17,073 bases of DNA from Chryseobacterium gleum (GCA_943330925.2 CALQJP020000021.1:1-17073); one strand, 5' to 3'; counted from the stretch's first letter, positions 8,001 through 14,766 are shown. Made by a program: numbers and translations. The notes: generated by a model not told the origin, from the letters alone.

Positions 8001-9088
8001 CAGCAGCAGAAGTTACTGCTACTGACAACTGCGATCAGAACGTAACTGTTAGCATGGTTGAAACTTGCACGAACTGTCCTGCTGACGCAACCAACGGTTT
8101 GGAATTGTTCACACCTGCTCGTCCGCTCGACAACCCATGCAATTACCCATACGACTGGGCTATGGCTTTGTTTAGCTTGCCTAGCGCTTACCGCTGGTAT
8201 CAGCTCGACACCAACACTCCTGCTGAAATGGTTTACAATCCGAATGGAACAGTAACTGTTACAGGTCGAGTGTTCAACGTTGTTTCCCCAAATGGTGGTT
8301 TCGATTTCAACGTAACCTATGGTAACGGCAAGACTTGGAGCGAGTGGACTTCAGATATGTCTCCTAGCGGATTCAAAGCTGACTGTGGTGGTGAAGATGC
8401 CAACTTCGGTGATTGGATGTACTACATTCTTCAACCAGGTGCTACAGTAGAATTGACAGGATGGGGCAGCCATGCAGGTTCATTGTTGAACTTGACACAC
8501 GCTCCATCAAACCAATACTTCGGTTTCCAGGTTGGTGACGGTGCCAACAACTACAACGGTGATTACGGTGCAGGTGGTTGGTTCAACTACAGTGGTGTAT
8601 TCCTCTTCGAAGGCCAGCCGATTACAAGTGGTTTGGCAGGTGGTATCGGTGACTTTGCATTCGGTATCGATCAGTGCCCAGACTACAGCATTCTTCGCAC
8701 ATGGACTGCTATTGACTGCGCAGGTAACACTACTTCATGCTCACAGACTATCCTGTTCTCTTCACAAGACAGCAACTTCGGAATGCCAGTAGTTGATGCA
8801 GGTAACGAAGCAGGTCGTGCAGAAGAAATTTCGATTGTGGGTATTCAACCAAACCCGGCCAACAACCACTCAAGCATCAGCTTCATGAGCACTGCTTCAG
8901 GTAAGTTGACCTTGGAAGTGTTGGATATGACTGGCCGTATCGTTGGCAGCCTCTTCAGCAATGAAGTTGAAGCCGGAACTGTGTACACTGCTGAATTCGA
9001 TGCAGATCGTCTTTCTTCAGGTATCTACATGGTACGCTTGAGCTCAGGCACTACGTTCGAAATTGAGCGCCTGCAAATTCAGAAGTAA
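2036..9088 (+). CDS. Giant secreted T9SS type A protein with Cys-rich HYR-like repeats and two nested modules
   Basis: A 2350-residue protein exported by Sec (signal peptide 1-34, cleavage likely before Gln35) and then across the outer membrane by the type IX system. The C-terminus (about 2264-2350) has the type A sorting pattern: QPNPANN, LEVLDMTGRIVG, then LSSGIYMVRL. Between lie about 23 HYR-like beta-sandwich units of 75-81 residues. Each starts D-T-T-A-P-V/I-F and carries a V-E-C strand, A-T-D-N-C, a Gly-x-Cys turn and W/Y-T-A-T-D-x-C-G-N. Twenty uninterrupted units span residues 383-1965. The second and last units are each interrupted by a homologous module of about 155 residues (177-330 and 2034-2190). 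With roughly four Cys per unit, disulfide stabilisation is likely. No enzymatic motif was seen. An adhesin or cell-surface stalk role is inferred from architecture only. It is flanked by its own promoter and terminator, so it is probably monocistronic. Confidence 0.9.
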   Translation: MSKLLRTVNFASASFRTLALAIVFVLCGASDAFAQNLYLVCPADGDVNCLGDVPSISFQGAAEAGFDAVDVVESTSIISGNDCDYTIARTWTVTFSNGETTFAESCTAIFRIADFEAPVFVNAPANAAYQCIEEVPAYENLEAIDGCGGEVVVEQFGSSSSINDTLVCNQVTTPAGPGQDWAVWINGLYSAGLASTDWYRWVGTPSLVFSNDGEARLVGDVVALNNSANGWHVDMTMAEGVDWAAWSAEGGLYMDNLGLNGANHTSWNFYKLLTTISRLEGFGAFEGDQLILSHQPANYAYGFQFGTGANNRNTNNGGSGWFFYEGHVNRESVSGHGDVTLDMGCENPGQPNEACSQTIERRWAATDACGNVAFHDQIVNVNDTTAPTFTSCPANVNVQCAADVPAPVSASNVNAADNCTSDVVVSYAGSDTVYTNGTCNFVITHRYIAEDVCGNRESCSYTISVNDDTAPVLNVPASYTVECNDEVFFEAASATDNCSASLNILEELATIQDGCIITYVRSFSVSDDCGNTTTGTQTINVIDTTAPVLSVPAGYTAECNADVIFEDASATDNCTSELAIEVLVDIVSDGNDCAYTYTRSFSVSDACGNTATGVQVINVIDTEAPAFVNLVGPYAVECDAIYDEQWVRPAATDNCDSDLTYTYSDEMTSGGCLGTIHRTMTITDNCGNSTTEEFVIYIQDTTAPVITWIPADATVECSSLPAAPGVDAIQTTDNCGDATAIFGSYAEGHNAEVTVSFEEQIIEGSCTGSYIILWIWTATDYCDNVSTATTTITVVDTTAPVFISNPENITIDCGAPIPGADIVVAADNCTGDLIYAIASDNTVGGSCAGQYLIERVYTATDDCGNVATFTQNIFVEDTTAPIFNAENESTFVYECDEDVAVVTPVAVDDCSGVSTGYTDVVNGGNCATYITRTWTATDGCGNQSSFVQNISVLDTEAPVIDFVAEIDRPCEDAAGIYATATDNCDTSVEVVWVGDEVQSGACAGSIVRTYSATDDCGNTVSVGQIITLIDTTAPVAINQPENITVECGSAIPTFDPSWVDNCTNELTVGMTSTSDSDGCNSVITETYTASDVCGNTGTVTRTVTIVDTTDPTFVGLPENVTIDCGDALPAVAEVTATDNCDQDVTISSQDLIVPGNCVGSYLVERVYRATDNCGNQAVATQNIYVVDSTAPIFNADNESIFVYECNESVPVITPVAVDNCSGVALEYTDNVSGNDCETNISRVWTATDGCGNSSTFTQNITIADTQGPVFAGSIEIERPCDDYQGIYVTASDNCSDAVDLLLVADDQAQSGSCAGEIVRTYRATDACGNFTEFIQIIRLIDVTAPVCSNVPAPLSVDCGTTIPTYFPMWADQCDNELTLTENTTFQQNGCVAILTTVYTATDDCGNVGTVTRVVSLVDTTAPVASNVPANQSIECSSFNGGIGIGTPTFTDNCNNLTLTSNVTEEIVDCDHVYTYVWTATDACGNATSVSAIINVFDQSNPVFDEVPAGGSFTCDGGISFGEATAFDACGDAVVTFNDNIIGGNCPQTYTIVRTWTATDDCGNTASASSIYNVTDDVAPIFTAFPADASIECSATELPAAGASASDNCDTLVTITYIDVLVAQDNCQRTYERRYTAADDCGNTTTQVQMIYVNDTVAPEFSGDGSISISCNEFTADGIYVTATDNCSGANIVILYDEPSGEGCSYSVIRHYAASDACNNSSYFNQTIVVTDTEAPIASNDPQDATYGCNDSWAPAVVTFSDNCDAEVAVIALTEETGDQCSMVYHYTWTATDDCGNTTVVDQYITVVDETDPIFNVESASYDVECGAEVSLPVVSAIDNCGGDVTITSSESIVPGNCPSNRTVVTTYTASDVCGNTSTISFTVNYTDTTAPVWSADNAAAFTYECDQTAELVQPVATDACSTVDYLYTDGPVNSNGCTGSFVRSWIATDACGNASAEFNQTITFEDSTDPVLVGCPGDITLPCDATVPAAAEVTATDNCDQNVTVSMVETCTNCPADATNGLELFTPARPLDNPCNYPYDWAMALFSLPSAYRWYQLDTNTPAEMVYNPNGTVTVTGRVFNVVSPNGGFDFNVTYGNGKTWSEWTSDMSPSGFKADCGGEDANFGDWMYYILQPGATVELTGWGSHAGSLLNLTHAPSNQYFGFQVGDGANNYNGDYGAGGWFNYSGVFLFEGQPITSGLAGGIGDFAFGIDQCPDYSILRTWTAIDCAGNTTSCSQTILFSSQDSNFGMPVVDAGNEAGRAEEISIVGIQPNPANNHSSISFMSTASGKLTLEVLDMTGRIVGSLFSNEVEAGTVYTAEFDADRLSSGIYMVRLSSGTTFEIERLQIQK
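2564..3025 (+). other. N-terminal copy of the nested module (residues 177-330)
   Basis: This coding segment does not fit the HYR pattern. It is rich in Trp, Tyr, Asn and Gly and contains DWYRWVGTP, GWHVDMTM, a W-x2-W element, LILSHQPANYAYGFQFG, GTGANN and GGSGWFFYEG. It sits inside an HYR-like unit. The first half of that unit, through AIDGCGGEVVV, precedes it. The second half, with RRWAATDACGN, follows it. The last 45 residues align well with the copy near the C-terminus. The function is unknown. A beta-sandwich ligand-binding fold is a guess. Confidence 0.7.
4421..5353 (+). repeat. Four-unit super-repeat, copy 1
   Basis: Units starting at 4421, 4664, 4895 and 5123 (81, 77, 76 and 77 residues; total 311) match the next four units one to one. 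Shared features are PEN-[IV]-TIDCG in unit 1, the FVYEC and TPVAVD-x-C-SGV pattern in unit 2, IxRPC and GIY in unit 3, and a shortened P-T-x2-P/F-x-W segment in unit 4. Confidence 0.82.
5354..6286 (+). repeat. Four-unit super-repeat, copy 2
   Basis: Units starting at 5354, 5594, 5825 and 6056 (80, 77, 77 and 77 residues; total 311) repeat the unit order of copy 1 at exactly the same total length of 933 bases, directly adjacent. The third unit has IERPC and QGIYVTASDNC where copy 1 has IDRPC and AGIYATATDNC. Many synonymous and amino-acid differences show that the duplication is not recent. Confidence 0.82.
8135..8605 (+). other. C-terminal copy of the nested module (residues 2034-2190)
   Basis: Second copy of the non-HYR module. 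It contains YRWYQLDTNTP, GGFDFNVTYGNGKTWSEW, LLNLTHAPSNQYFGFQVG, DGANN and GAGGWFNYSG, which parallel the order of motifs in the N-terminal copy. It also interrupts an HYR-like unit, between ATDNCDQNVTVS and RTWTAIDCAGN. It is followed by the type A sorting domain after about 70 residues. Confidence 0.7.
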
Positions 9089-9107
9089 TCTGATTGTAAT
9101 ATTCTTT

Positions 9108-9143
9108 CAAACGCCCTCCGCTCGCGGGGGGCGTTTGCTTTTT
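9108..9143 (+). terminator. Intrinsic terminator after the giant gene
   Basis: A long GC-rich stem starts 20 bases after the TAA. CAAACGCCC (9108-9116) pairs with GGGCGTTTG (9129-9137). The inner part, T-CCG (9117-9120), continues the helix with CGG-G (9125-9128) around a CTCG loop. A C and five T residues (9139-9143) follow. It separates the giant gene from the next secreted-protein gene. Confidence 0.9.
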
Positions 9144-9231
9144 GGATGTATTGGTTTTCAGATTAATATTAATGCTGGGTGTATTGTATTTCTCGATTTT
9201 ATTCCATATTTGCTTCTGCTTGTACCACCCT

Positions 9232-9324
9232 ATGAACTACTCTAATGCTCGAAGGCAATTCACCTTCTTTCGTTGCTTTCATTTTTCTTCCCCCAGTCAT
9301 GTAAATTTCCTAGTTGGACAATAA
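9232..9324 (+). other. Short leader ORF (30 codons) in frame just upstream of the next gene
   Basis: ATG at 9232 opens a frame of 30 codons ending at TAA 9322-9324, three bases before the ATG of the 1113-residue protein and in the same frame. Its first ten bases, ATGAACTACT, are identical to the first ten of the downstream gene (9328-9337). It has no recognisable product. It may be a translated leader or a chance reading frame. Confidence 0.25.
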
Positions 9325-9327
9325 GCC

Positions 9328-12300
9328 ATGAACTACTGGAAGCACCTACTATGCATGTTTGTTATTCAATTGGGTTTGATACACGTGCTGTCTGCTCAGC
9401 TGAGTTGTATGAATTGCCCCGGGCGCGACACTACTTCCTACACGAATCAGTATGCGAATGATAGTTTGTACTTCATTTGCCAGGGAGAGACCGCTGCCCT
9501 TCATGTTTTTTGGAGTAGCGGTGAACTGCAGAATGTGCAGTGGTATCGATTCATTTCAACTACCAATACATGGACTCCAATTTCAGCTCAGTTCCAAGTA
9601 AGTCAGAGTTTTTATAATGCTCCTCCCGGTGGTATTCGAGTAGTAGTTACCAATGCGGAAGGCGTAGTGACCTTTGAGGACATTTGTTGGATTTCGCGCA
9701 TTAACTCTCCGCCTATTGTAAACGCGAATACAATACCTTCTGGTTGTGGTACGGTGCAATTGACCGGTTTGTACATTGGCGGTAACATTACAGGGTATTA
9801 CAATCCACCGCCTGCCAACTTTGATGAGCCGTATTTATTCAATGCGAATTCGGAGATTGAAATTTGCCTCAACATCTTGCATCCTATTCTGGCAGATTTG
9901 AGTATTGAGTTGGTAACTCCTGCTGCTTGTGGATCGCAAACCATTGTACTTACCGATACTCAAACACCGGAAGACGCGGATTCAATTTGTTACAATTCGG
10001 ATGCAGTTGGATTGTGCTTTTCCAATGGCTCCTCGCTCGCATACAATCTATGTGAACTGCCGAACTTCGATGTAGGCGGTACGTATGGTGCTTATGGTTC
10101 GGATGGGCAAACCATCGATTGGTCGGTGCTTGAGGGCTGTGATGTTACGCAATCGGGATGGGCGTTGAATGTGCGCGATTGCTACGGCGGTGCCAACGGA
10201 TCGCTGGTTTCCGCAACGATGACTATTCAGGATGTCCTTAGTGATGCTCTGCCTATTGTTCAAGATTATTTGCCGGTTGAAGGGCAAGATTTCAATATCC
10301 TCGATACAGGTTGCGACTCCAGTCTTTTCACAGTCATTCAATTGGAGCGCGTTTATCCGCAGGCTACATTGTTGAGTCAAGGTATTGGAATCGCATGGGA
10401 ATCGTTTCCGCCGTTTCCATTGCCGAACAATGGAATTGGACTCAATTTGCTGTTGGATCCGGGACCTACTGTAGATACTTACTTTTCGCTCAAGCTTACC
10501 AATATTGAGCTTGCGGACGCGTGCGGTGCCATTTCCTCTGACCTGGAGTTCTTCGATTACATTCAGCCAGATTCAAGTGTAATAACCTTAACCGATAGTG
10601 TTTTGTGTTTGACCGATAGCCCAATTCTGTTGACTTCTAGCATAGCAGAGGGACAATGGATTGGTCCGCTTGATAGCACGGATGAGGGAGTCATTTTCGA
10701 CCCGGAGGCGGTGGGAACAGGACTGTGGAGTATAGTTTTCGATCCGGTGTCGAGCTGCATTGATCCCACAGAGGTTTTTGTTTTAGTGGATGAAGCACCT
10801 CAGTTGGCATTGTCGGATGCTGCGGCTTATTGCAGCTTGGATACAGCTGTAATGCTTGGTGCCTCTCCGCCGGGAGGAGTTTGGACTGGTCTCGGAATTG
10901 TCGATTCGCTCACGGGTGTTTTCAATCCTTCCATTGTCAATTCAGAAACAGTTGTATTGAATTATGCCGTTGGTGGTAATTGTCCTGCGGCTAGTGCGCT
11001 GGAACTAACCATCGAAACCTATACGCCGTTGCAGATTGTAGGGTCAGATACTGTTTTATGCGAATTGGGTGCGCCGGTAAACTTCGATGCGAATTTGAAT
11101 CCGTTGAGTTGGTTGGGATCCGGCATAACCTCGGTCGCTCAAGGCGTGTTTTCGCCGGCCGCTGCAGGACTAGGAACACATGAACTGATTGCCGTTTACA
11201 ATCAAGCGTGCAGTGATCGCGATACTCTTGTTGTGCTGGTGGAAGATGCGTCTATTCTATTCACTCCAACTTCTGCTGTGTGCGTGAATTCAAATCCTGT
11301 AGATCTTGATGTAACTGCAACCAGTGGTGTATGGTCGGGAGTGGGTGTGGTGGATTCGTTGCAAGGAATTGTAGATCCGCAGCTGTTGGACGCGGGTACT
11401 CATTTCTTCGTATATACGCTTGCCAATACCTGCGCAAGTGTTGACAGCGTTGGTTTGAACGTGCAGGACTTTCCGGATATTCAACTGGGTTTGCCTGAAG
11501 GTGTTTGCGTGGATCAAACCGAATTTGAATTGCAGGCCAATTATGCAGGCGGAACATTTTCGGGCGGTGGTGTAGAGGCTGTCGCCAATCAATGGTTCTT
11601 CAATCCGCAACTTGCGGGTGTGGGAACTGGATTTGTGCAGTATGACTATAGCGACGTGTGCAGCATAACGGTGATCGACAGTGTGGCTGTTTTTCCGTTG
11701 CCCGATTTGGTGGTTACTGCGGATACTTCGATTTGTCCGGATGGTGAAGCCTTGCTTACCGTTTCAGGCGCTTTCCAATACAGTTGGGCTCCTGCTTCTT
11801 CGCTTGATACACCGCTAGCAGCCTCCACACTCGCACAGCCTGATGCAACCACTGCATATACGGTTGTAGGAGAGTCGGTCGATGGATGCTTCTCCACGGA
11901 AGAGGTTACAATTTCTGTGTTCGACGCACCTGTGCTAACAACCAATGGCCCATTGGAAATGTGTCCGGGGGAAACGGAAGTGCTCGAAGTAAGCGGTGTT
12001 GCGGAAGCACAGTGGGTGGGCGAGGCGGTCGAAAATCCGTCGGAACTTATTACTGCAGTTTCACCGAGTGAGACAACAACGTATTCCGTGAGTGGTGTCG
12101 ATGAAAACGGATGCGCCGGCGCTACAACAGTGGAGGTTGTCGTGCATCAGCCTCAGGCTTTCTTCTCTGTTTCCGATACGCTTGGAACACCGCCCATGGA
12201 GGTGCAGTTCACGAATTTGTCCAGCGGTGATTATTTTGTTTGGGTTTTTGGCAATGGAGATACACTGATAACTACTGATCTGAACGCCCCTGTGGAATCT

Positions 12301-12669
12301 GTTTTCGATGGGGAATCGACACATGCCATTTCGTTGACCGCTTATTTGAATGGTTGTCCCTCTTCTTTTTCGCTTTCGATTGAAACCTATTATGACTCGG
12401 AGTTGCTCGTTGTGCCGAACGTCGTTACGCCCAATGGTGATGGAAAGAATGATACCTGGCGGGTTGAAACGCGCAATATGGATGATCTTCAAGTGAATAT
12501 TTTCAACCGATGGGGAATGGCGGTTCATCAGTTGGATGGCATCAATGCCAAATGGGATCCTAAAGATTTTTCCAGTGGCACCTATTACTACAAACTGATT
12601 GCAACCGGTCTTGATGGCGAGGGTTATAACCGTGAGGGCTATATTACCGTATTACGCTCAGAAGACTGA
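9328..12669 (+). CDS. T9SS type B (gliding-motility-associated C-terminal domain) multidomain surface protein
   Basis: A 1113-residue secreted protein. The signal peptide is about residues 1-23 (VLSA before Gln24). Domains in order: an N-terminal Ig-like Cys-containing region (25-125), a P-domain-like region (about 137-302), about seven Ig-like repeats of about 75 residues (405-940), a PKD-like domain (about 941-1017), and the type B sorting domain (1026-1113). The P-domain-like call rests on ILHPILADLSIELVTP and SGWALNVRDCYGGANGSL. Several Ig-like repeats carry G-x-W-x-G-x-G-[IV]-x-D-S-x-x-G-x-F/V-x-P. The PKD-like domain has VQFTNLSSGDYFVWVFGNGD. The sorting domain has VPNVVTPNGDGKND, VNIFNRWG, and WDPKDFSSGTYYYKL. 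Type B proteins travel through T9SS and often stay attached to the cell surface or are released. No protease triad was recognised, so the P-domain is not tied to a catalytic domain here. An adhesive role is inferred. Confidence 0.9.
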   Translation: MNYWKHLLCMFVIQLGLIHVLSAQLSCMNCPGRDTTSYTNQYANDSLYFICQGETAALHVFWSSGELQNVQWYRFISTTNTWTPISAQFQVSQSFYNAPPGGIRVVVTNAEGVVTFEDICWISRINSPPIVNANTIPSGCGTVQLTGLYIGGNITGYYNPPPANFDEPYLFNANSEIEICLNILHPILADLSIELVTPAACGSQTIVLTDTQTPEDADSICYNSDAVGLCFSNGSSLAYNLCELPNFDVGGTYGAYGSDGQTIDWSVLEGCDVTQSGWALNVRDCYGGANGSLVSATMTIQDVLSDALPIVQDYLPVEGQDFNILDTGCDSSLFTVIQLERVYPQATLLSQGIGIAWESFPPFPLPNNGIGLNLLLDPGPTVDTYFSLKLTNIELADACGAISSDLEFFDYIQPDSSVITLTDSVLCLTDSPILLTSSIAEGQWIGPLDSTDEGVIFDPEAVGTGLWSIVFDPVSSCIDPTEVFVLVDEAPQLALSDAAAYCSLDTAVMLGASPPGGVWTGLGIVDSLTGVFNPSIVNSETVVLNYAVGGNCPAASALELTIETYTPLQIVGSDTVLCELGAPVNFDANLNPLSWLGSGITSVAQGVFSPAAAGLGTHELIAVYNQACSDRDTLVVLVEDASILFTPTSAVCVNSNPVDLDVTATSGVWSGVGVVDSLQGIVDPQLLDAGTHFFVYTLANTCASVDSVGLNVQDFPDIQLGLPEGVCVDQTEFELQANYAGGTFSGGGVEAVANQWFFNPQLAGVGTGFVQYDYSDVCSITVIDSVAVFPLPDLVVTADTSICPDGEALLTVSGAFQYSWAPASSLDTPLAASTLAQPDATTAYTVVGESVDGCFSTEEVTISVFDAPVLTTNGPLEMCPGETEVLEVSGVAEAQWVGEAVENPSELITAVSPSETTTYSVSGVDENGCAGATTVEVVVHQPQAFFSVSDTLGTPPMEVQFTNLSSGDYFVWVFGNGDTLITTDLNAPVESVFDGESTHAISLTAYLNGCPSSFSLSIETYYDSELLVVPNVVTPNGDGKNDTWRVETRNMDDLQVNIFNRWGMAVHQLDGINAKWDPKDFSSGTYYYKLIATGLDGEGYNREGYITVLRSED

Positions 12670-12674
12670 TTCAA

Positions 12675-13430
12675 TTGCGCCCAACAATTAACCCCAACCT
12701 TCCTTCGCTGAAGGCCGATCGTGCCCGAATAGCCGATGCCCTCATGGTGTCGGCGTTCTTCCTCGTTCTCTGCTGGTCTGTATTCATCATGGATGAGTAT
12801 TTGGGTTTTCATTTGAAAGAATGGGGCATGAAGCCTCGCACACTGGAAGGGCTTCGGGGCATTGTTACCATTCACTTTCTGCACGGCGATCTGGATCATA
12901 TCGTACAAAACTCCATGGCGCTTTTTGTGTTGAATTCGTTTGTGTTTTACTTCTACCGACCCATTGCGCTATCGGTTTTTGCTGCGCTGTTTTTTCTTTC
13001 TCCAATTCTATTGTGGTTTTCCGGACGCGAGGGCAATCATATCGGAGCAAGTGTTTTGATTTATGCCGAGTTCGCCTTCTTATTGGTAAGTGGACTGATA
13101 CGAAGAAATCCGCTGCTCTTGCGCGTGGCGCTTGTGGTGGTGCTCTACTATGGCTCGCTCGTTTGGTATGTGTTTCCCGTCGATAAGAAAGTTTCCTGGG
13201 AAGGCCATGCGAGCGGTTTCTTCATTGGAGTGCTCGCTGCTTTTTGGTGGAGAAAACAAGGGCCGCAGCGCAAAAAATACCAGCATGAACTGGAACCCGA
13301 AATGCCCGATGAAGAATATCAGCGTTGGAAAGAACGGGTCGGCGAATCACAGCCACCTGTGCACACGACCGTTACGGTAAACTATCATTTCAAGCCTGAG
13401 AACCCTGCGGAGGGAACCGCAGAGAAGTAA
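12675..13430 (+). CDS. Rhomboid family intramembrane serine protease (TTG start)
   Basis: A 251-residue inner-membrane protein with about six hydrophobic segments (24-39, 80-98, 100-115, 123-141, 147-165 and 180-192) and a charged C-terminal tail of about 58 residues. The catalytic features of rhomboids are present: H-x3-N in LDHIVQNSM (His75, Asn79), Ser126 in HIGASV, and His178 in WEGHASG, matching His150, Asn154, Ser201 and His254 of E. coli GlpG. The usual Gly after the serine (GxSG) is Val127. The TTG at 12675 keeps residues 1-23, including the NLPSLKADRARIADAL amphipathic lead-in. The alternative ATG at 12744 would shorten it and begin directly at the first membrane segment. The gene starts 5 bases after the preceding T9SS protein, so the two are probably co-transcribed. 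The substrate is unknown. Confidence 0.88.
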   Translation: MRPTINPNLPSLKADRARIADALMVSAFFLVLCWSVFIMDEYLGFHLKEWGMKPRTLEGLRGIVTIHFLHGDLDHIVQNSMALFVLNSFVFYFYRPIALSVFAALFFLSPILLWFSGREGNHIGASVLIYAEFAFLLVSGLIRRNPLLLRVALVVVLYYGSLVWYVFPVDKKVSWEGHASGFFIGVLAAFWWRKQGPQRKKYQHELEPEMPDEEYQRWKERVGESQPPVHTTVTVNYHFKPENPAEGTAEK

Positions 13431-13448
13431 TCAGTCGGTTAATACCGA
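13405..13448. terminator. Possible hairpins at the convergent rhomboid/ugd junction
   Basis: Two small stems lie at the junction of the convergent genes. CTGCGG/CCGCAG (13405-13410 and 13417-13422) falls in the last rhomboid codons. TCGGT/ACCGA (13435-13439 and 13444-13448) falls in the 22-base gap. Neither is followed by a T-run on either strand, so this is only a weak bidirectional terminator candidate. Confidence 0.25.
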
Positions 13449-13452
13449 TGAA

Positions 13453-14766
13453 TCACGATTCTACGGTTGAACGTCCAATGCTCTTGTAGTAGTAGCCAAG
13501 TTCGTTCATCTTTTCGAGATCGTATAAATTTCTTCCGTCGAAAATGGTCTTTGTCTTCAAGAGGCTGCTCATCTTATCGAAATCAGGATTGCGGAACGCG
13601 CTCCATTCGGTGCAAATAAGCAAGCAGTCAGCATCTTTCAAGGCTTCGTACTGATCATTCGCATAGGTAATCTTATAGCCTTTCTGACGCTTCACGTTTT
13701 CCATTGCTTCCGGGTCGAAGGCAACCACGTTGGCTCCTGCTTCGAGCAAGTGTTCAATCATATAGAGAGCAGGTGCTTCGCGGATATCGTCTGTATCGGG
13801 CTTGAAGGCAAGTCCCCACAGGGCGATGGTCTTATTGGTGAGCGATCCTTGGTAGTGATCGAGGATTGGGCCGAGTAAAACGGTCTTCTGGCGCTCGTTC
13901 ACCTTCATTACACTTTTCAGAATCTTGAATTCGTAATGGCTTTGCATGCCGCTGTGAAACAAGGCTTGCACGTCTTTCGGGAAACATGATCCGCCATAGC
14001 CAATGCCGGGGAACAGGAAGCGCTTACCAATGCGGGTGTCTGTGCCCATTCCGATGCGCACCATGTCAACATCGGCGCCTACTTTCTCGCAGAAATTAGC
14101 AATCTCATTCATGAAGGAGATTTTGGTTGCCAGGAAAGCGTTCGCTGCGTATTTCGTGAGTTCGGCGCTACGTTCGTCCATGAAGATGATGGGGTTGCCC
14201 TGGCGTGTGAACGGCTTATAAAGTTCTTCCATTAGCTTGCGAGCGCGTGCGCTGTTGGTTCCGATTACAACACGATCGGGCTTCATGAAATCGTCCACTG
14301 CAAATCCTTCACGCAGAAACTCAGGGTTACTCACCACGTCGAATGGCACGACGGTATTGGCCACTATTGCGGCATGCACCTTTTCGGCTGTGCCAACGGG
14401 AACCGTGCTTTTGTCTACAATCACCTTGTAGTCGGTAATTATTTTTCCCAGGTCATTCGCCACATTCAATACGTAGCTCAAATCGGCGCTGCCGTCTTCT
14501 CCGGGAGGAGTTGGCAGTGCCAGGAATATGATTTGCGCTGAGTCTACAGCACTTTTCAAATCGGTGGTAAAATGCAAACGATGTTCGCGAATGTTGCGCT
14601 CGAACAACACATCGAGGTGCGGCTCGTAAATGGGCATTTCCCCATTCTTCATGCGTTCTACTTTAGCAGCGTCGATGTCGACGCATGTTACATTATTGCC
14701 GGTTTCGGCGAAGCAAGTTCCGGTAACGAGACCAACATATCCTGATCCTACAACAGTAATATTCAT
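13453..14766 (-). CDS. ugd: UDP-glucose 6-dehydrogenase
   Basis: Cytoplasmic NAD+-dependent enzyme that oxidises UDP-glucose to UDP-glucuronate, a precursor of surface polysaccharides. The 437 residues match the usual family length. Motifs: Rossmann loop VGSGYVGLVTGTCFAE (6-21), the NAD-binding aspartate in VDID (29-32), KSTVPVGT (119-126), SNPEFLREG (146-154), KYAANAFLATKISFMNE (205-221), GIGYGGSCFPKD (254-265) with the catalytic Cys261, then WGLAFKPDTDDIREAP in the C-terminal domain. These distinguish it as a UGD-type nucleotide-sugar dehydrogenase. UDP-ManNAc or GDP-mannose dehydrogenases share the fold and cannot be fully excluded. It lies 63 bases downstream of the ABC ATPase on the same strand and could be read from the same transcript, with no obvious functional link. 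It converges with the rhomboid gene. Confidence 0.92.
   Translation of the reverse strand: MNITVVGSGYVGLVTGTCFAETGNNVTCVDIDAAKVERMKNGEMPIYEPHLDVLFERNIREHRLHFTTDLKSAVDSAQIIFLALPTPPGEDGSADLSYVLNVANDLGKIITDYKVIVDKSTVPVGTAEKVHAAIVANTVVPFDVVSNPEFLREGFAVDDFMKPDRVVIGTNSARARKLMEELYKPFTRQGNPIIFMDERSAELTKYAANAFLATKISFMNEIANFCEKVGADVDMVRIGMGTDTRIGKRFLFPGIGYGGSCFPKDVQALFHSGMQSHYEFKILKSVMKVNERQKTVLLGPILDHYQGSLTNKTIALWGLAFKPDTDDIREAPALYMIEHLLEAGANVVAFDPEAMENVKRQKGYKITYANDQYEALKDADCLLICTEWSAFRNPDFDKMSSLLKTKTIFDGRNLYDLEKMNELGYYYKSIGRSTVES

Noticed and set aside
9302..9309. TAAATTTC as a promoter for the 1113-residue gene
   Set aside because: It has one mismatch to TAnnTTTG, a poor -33 match at about 25 bases, and a very short leader. 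It is too weak to call.
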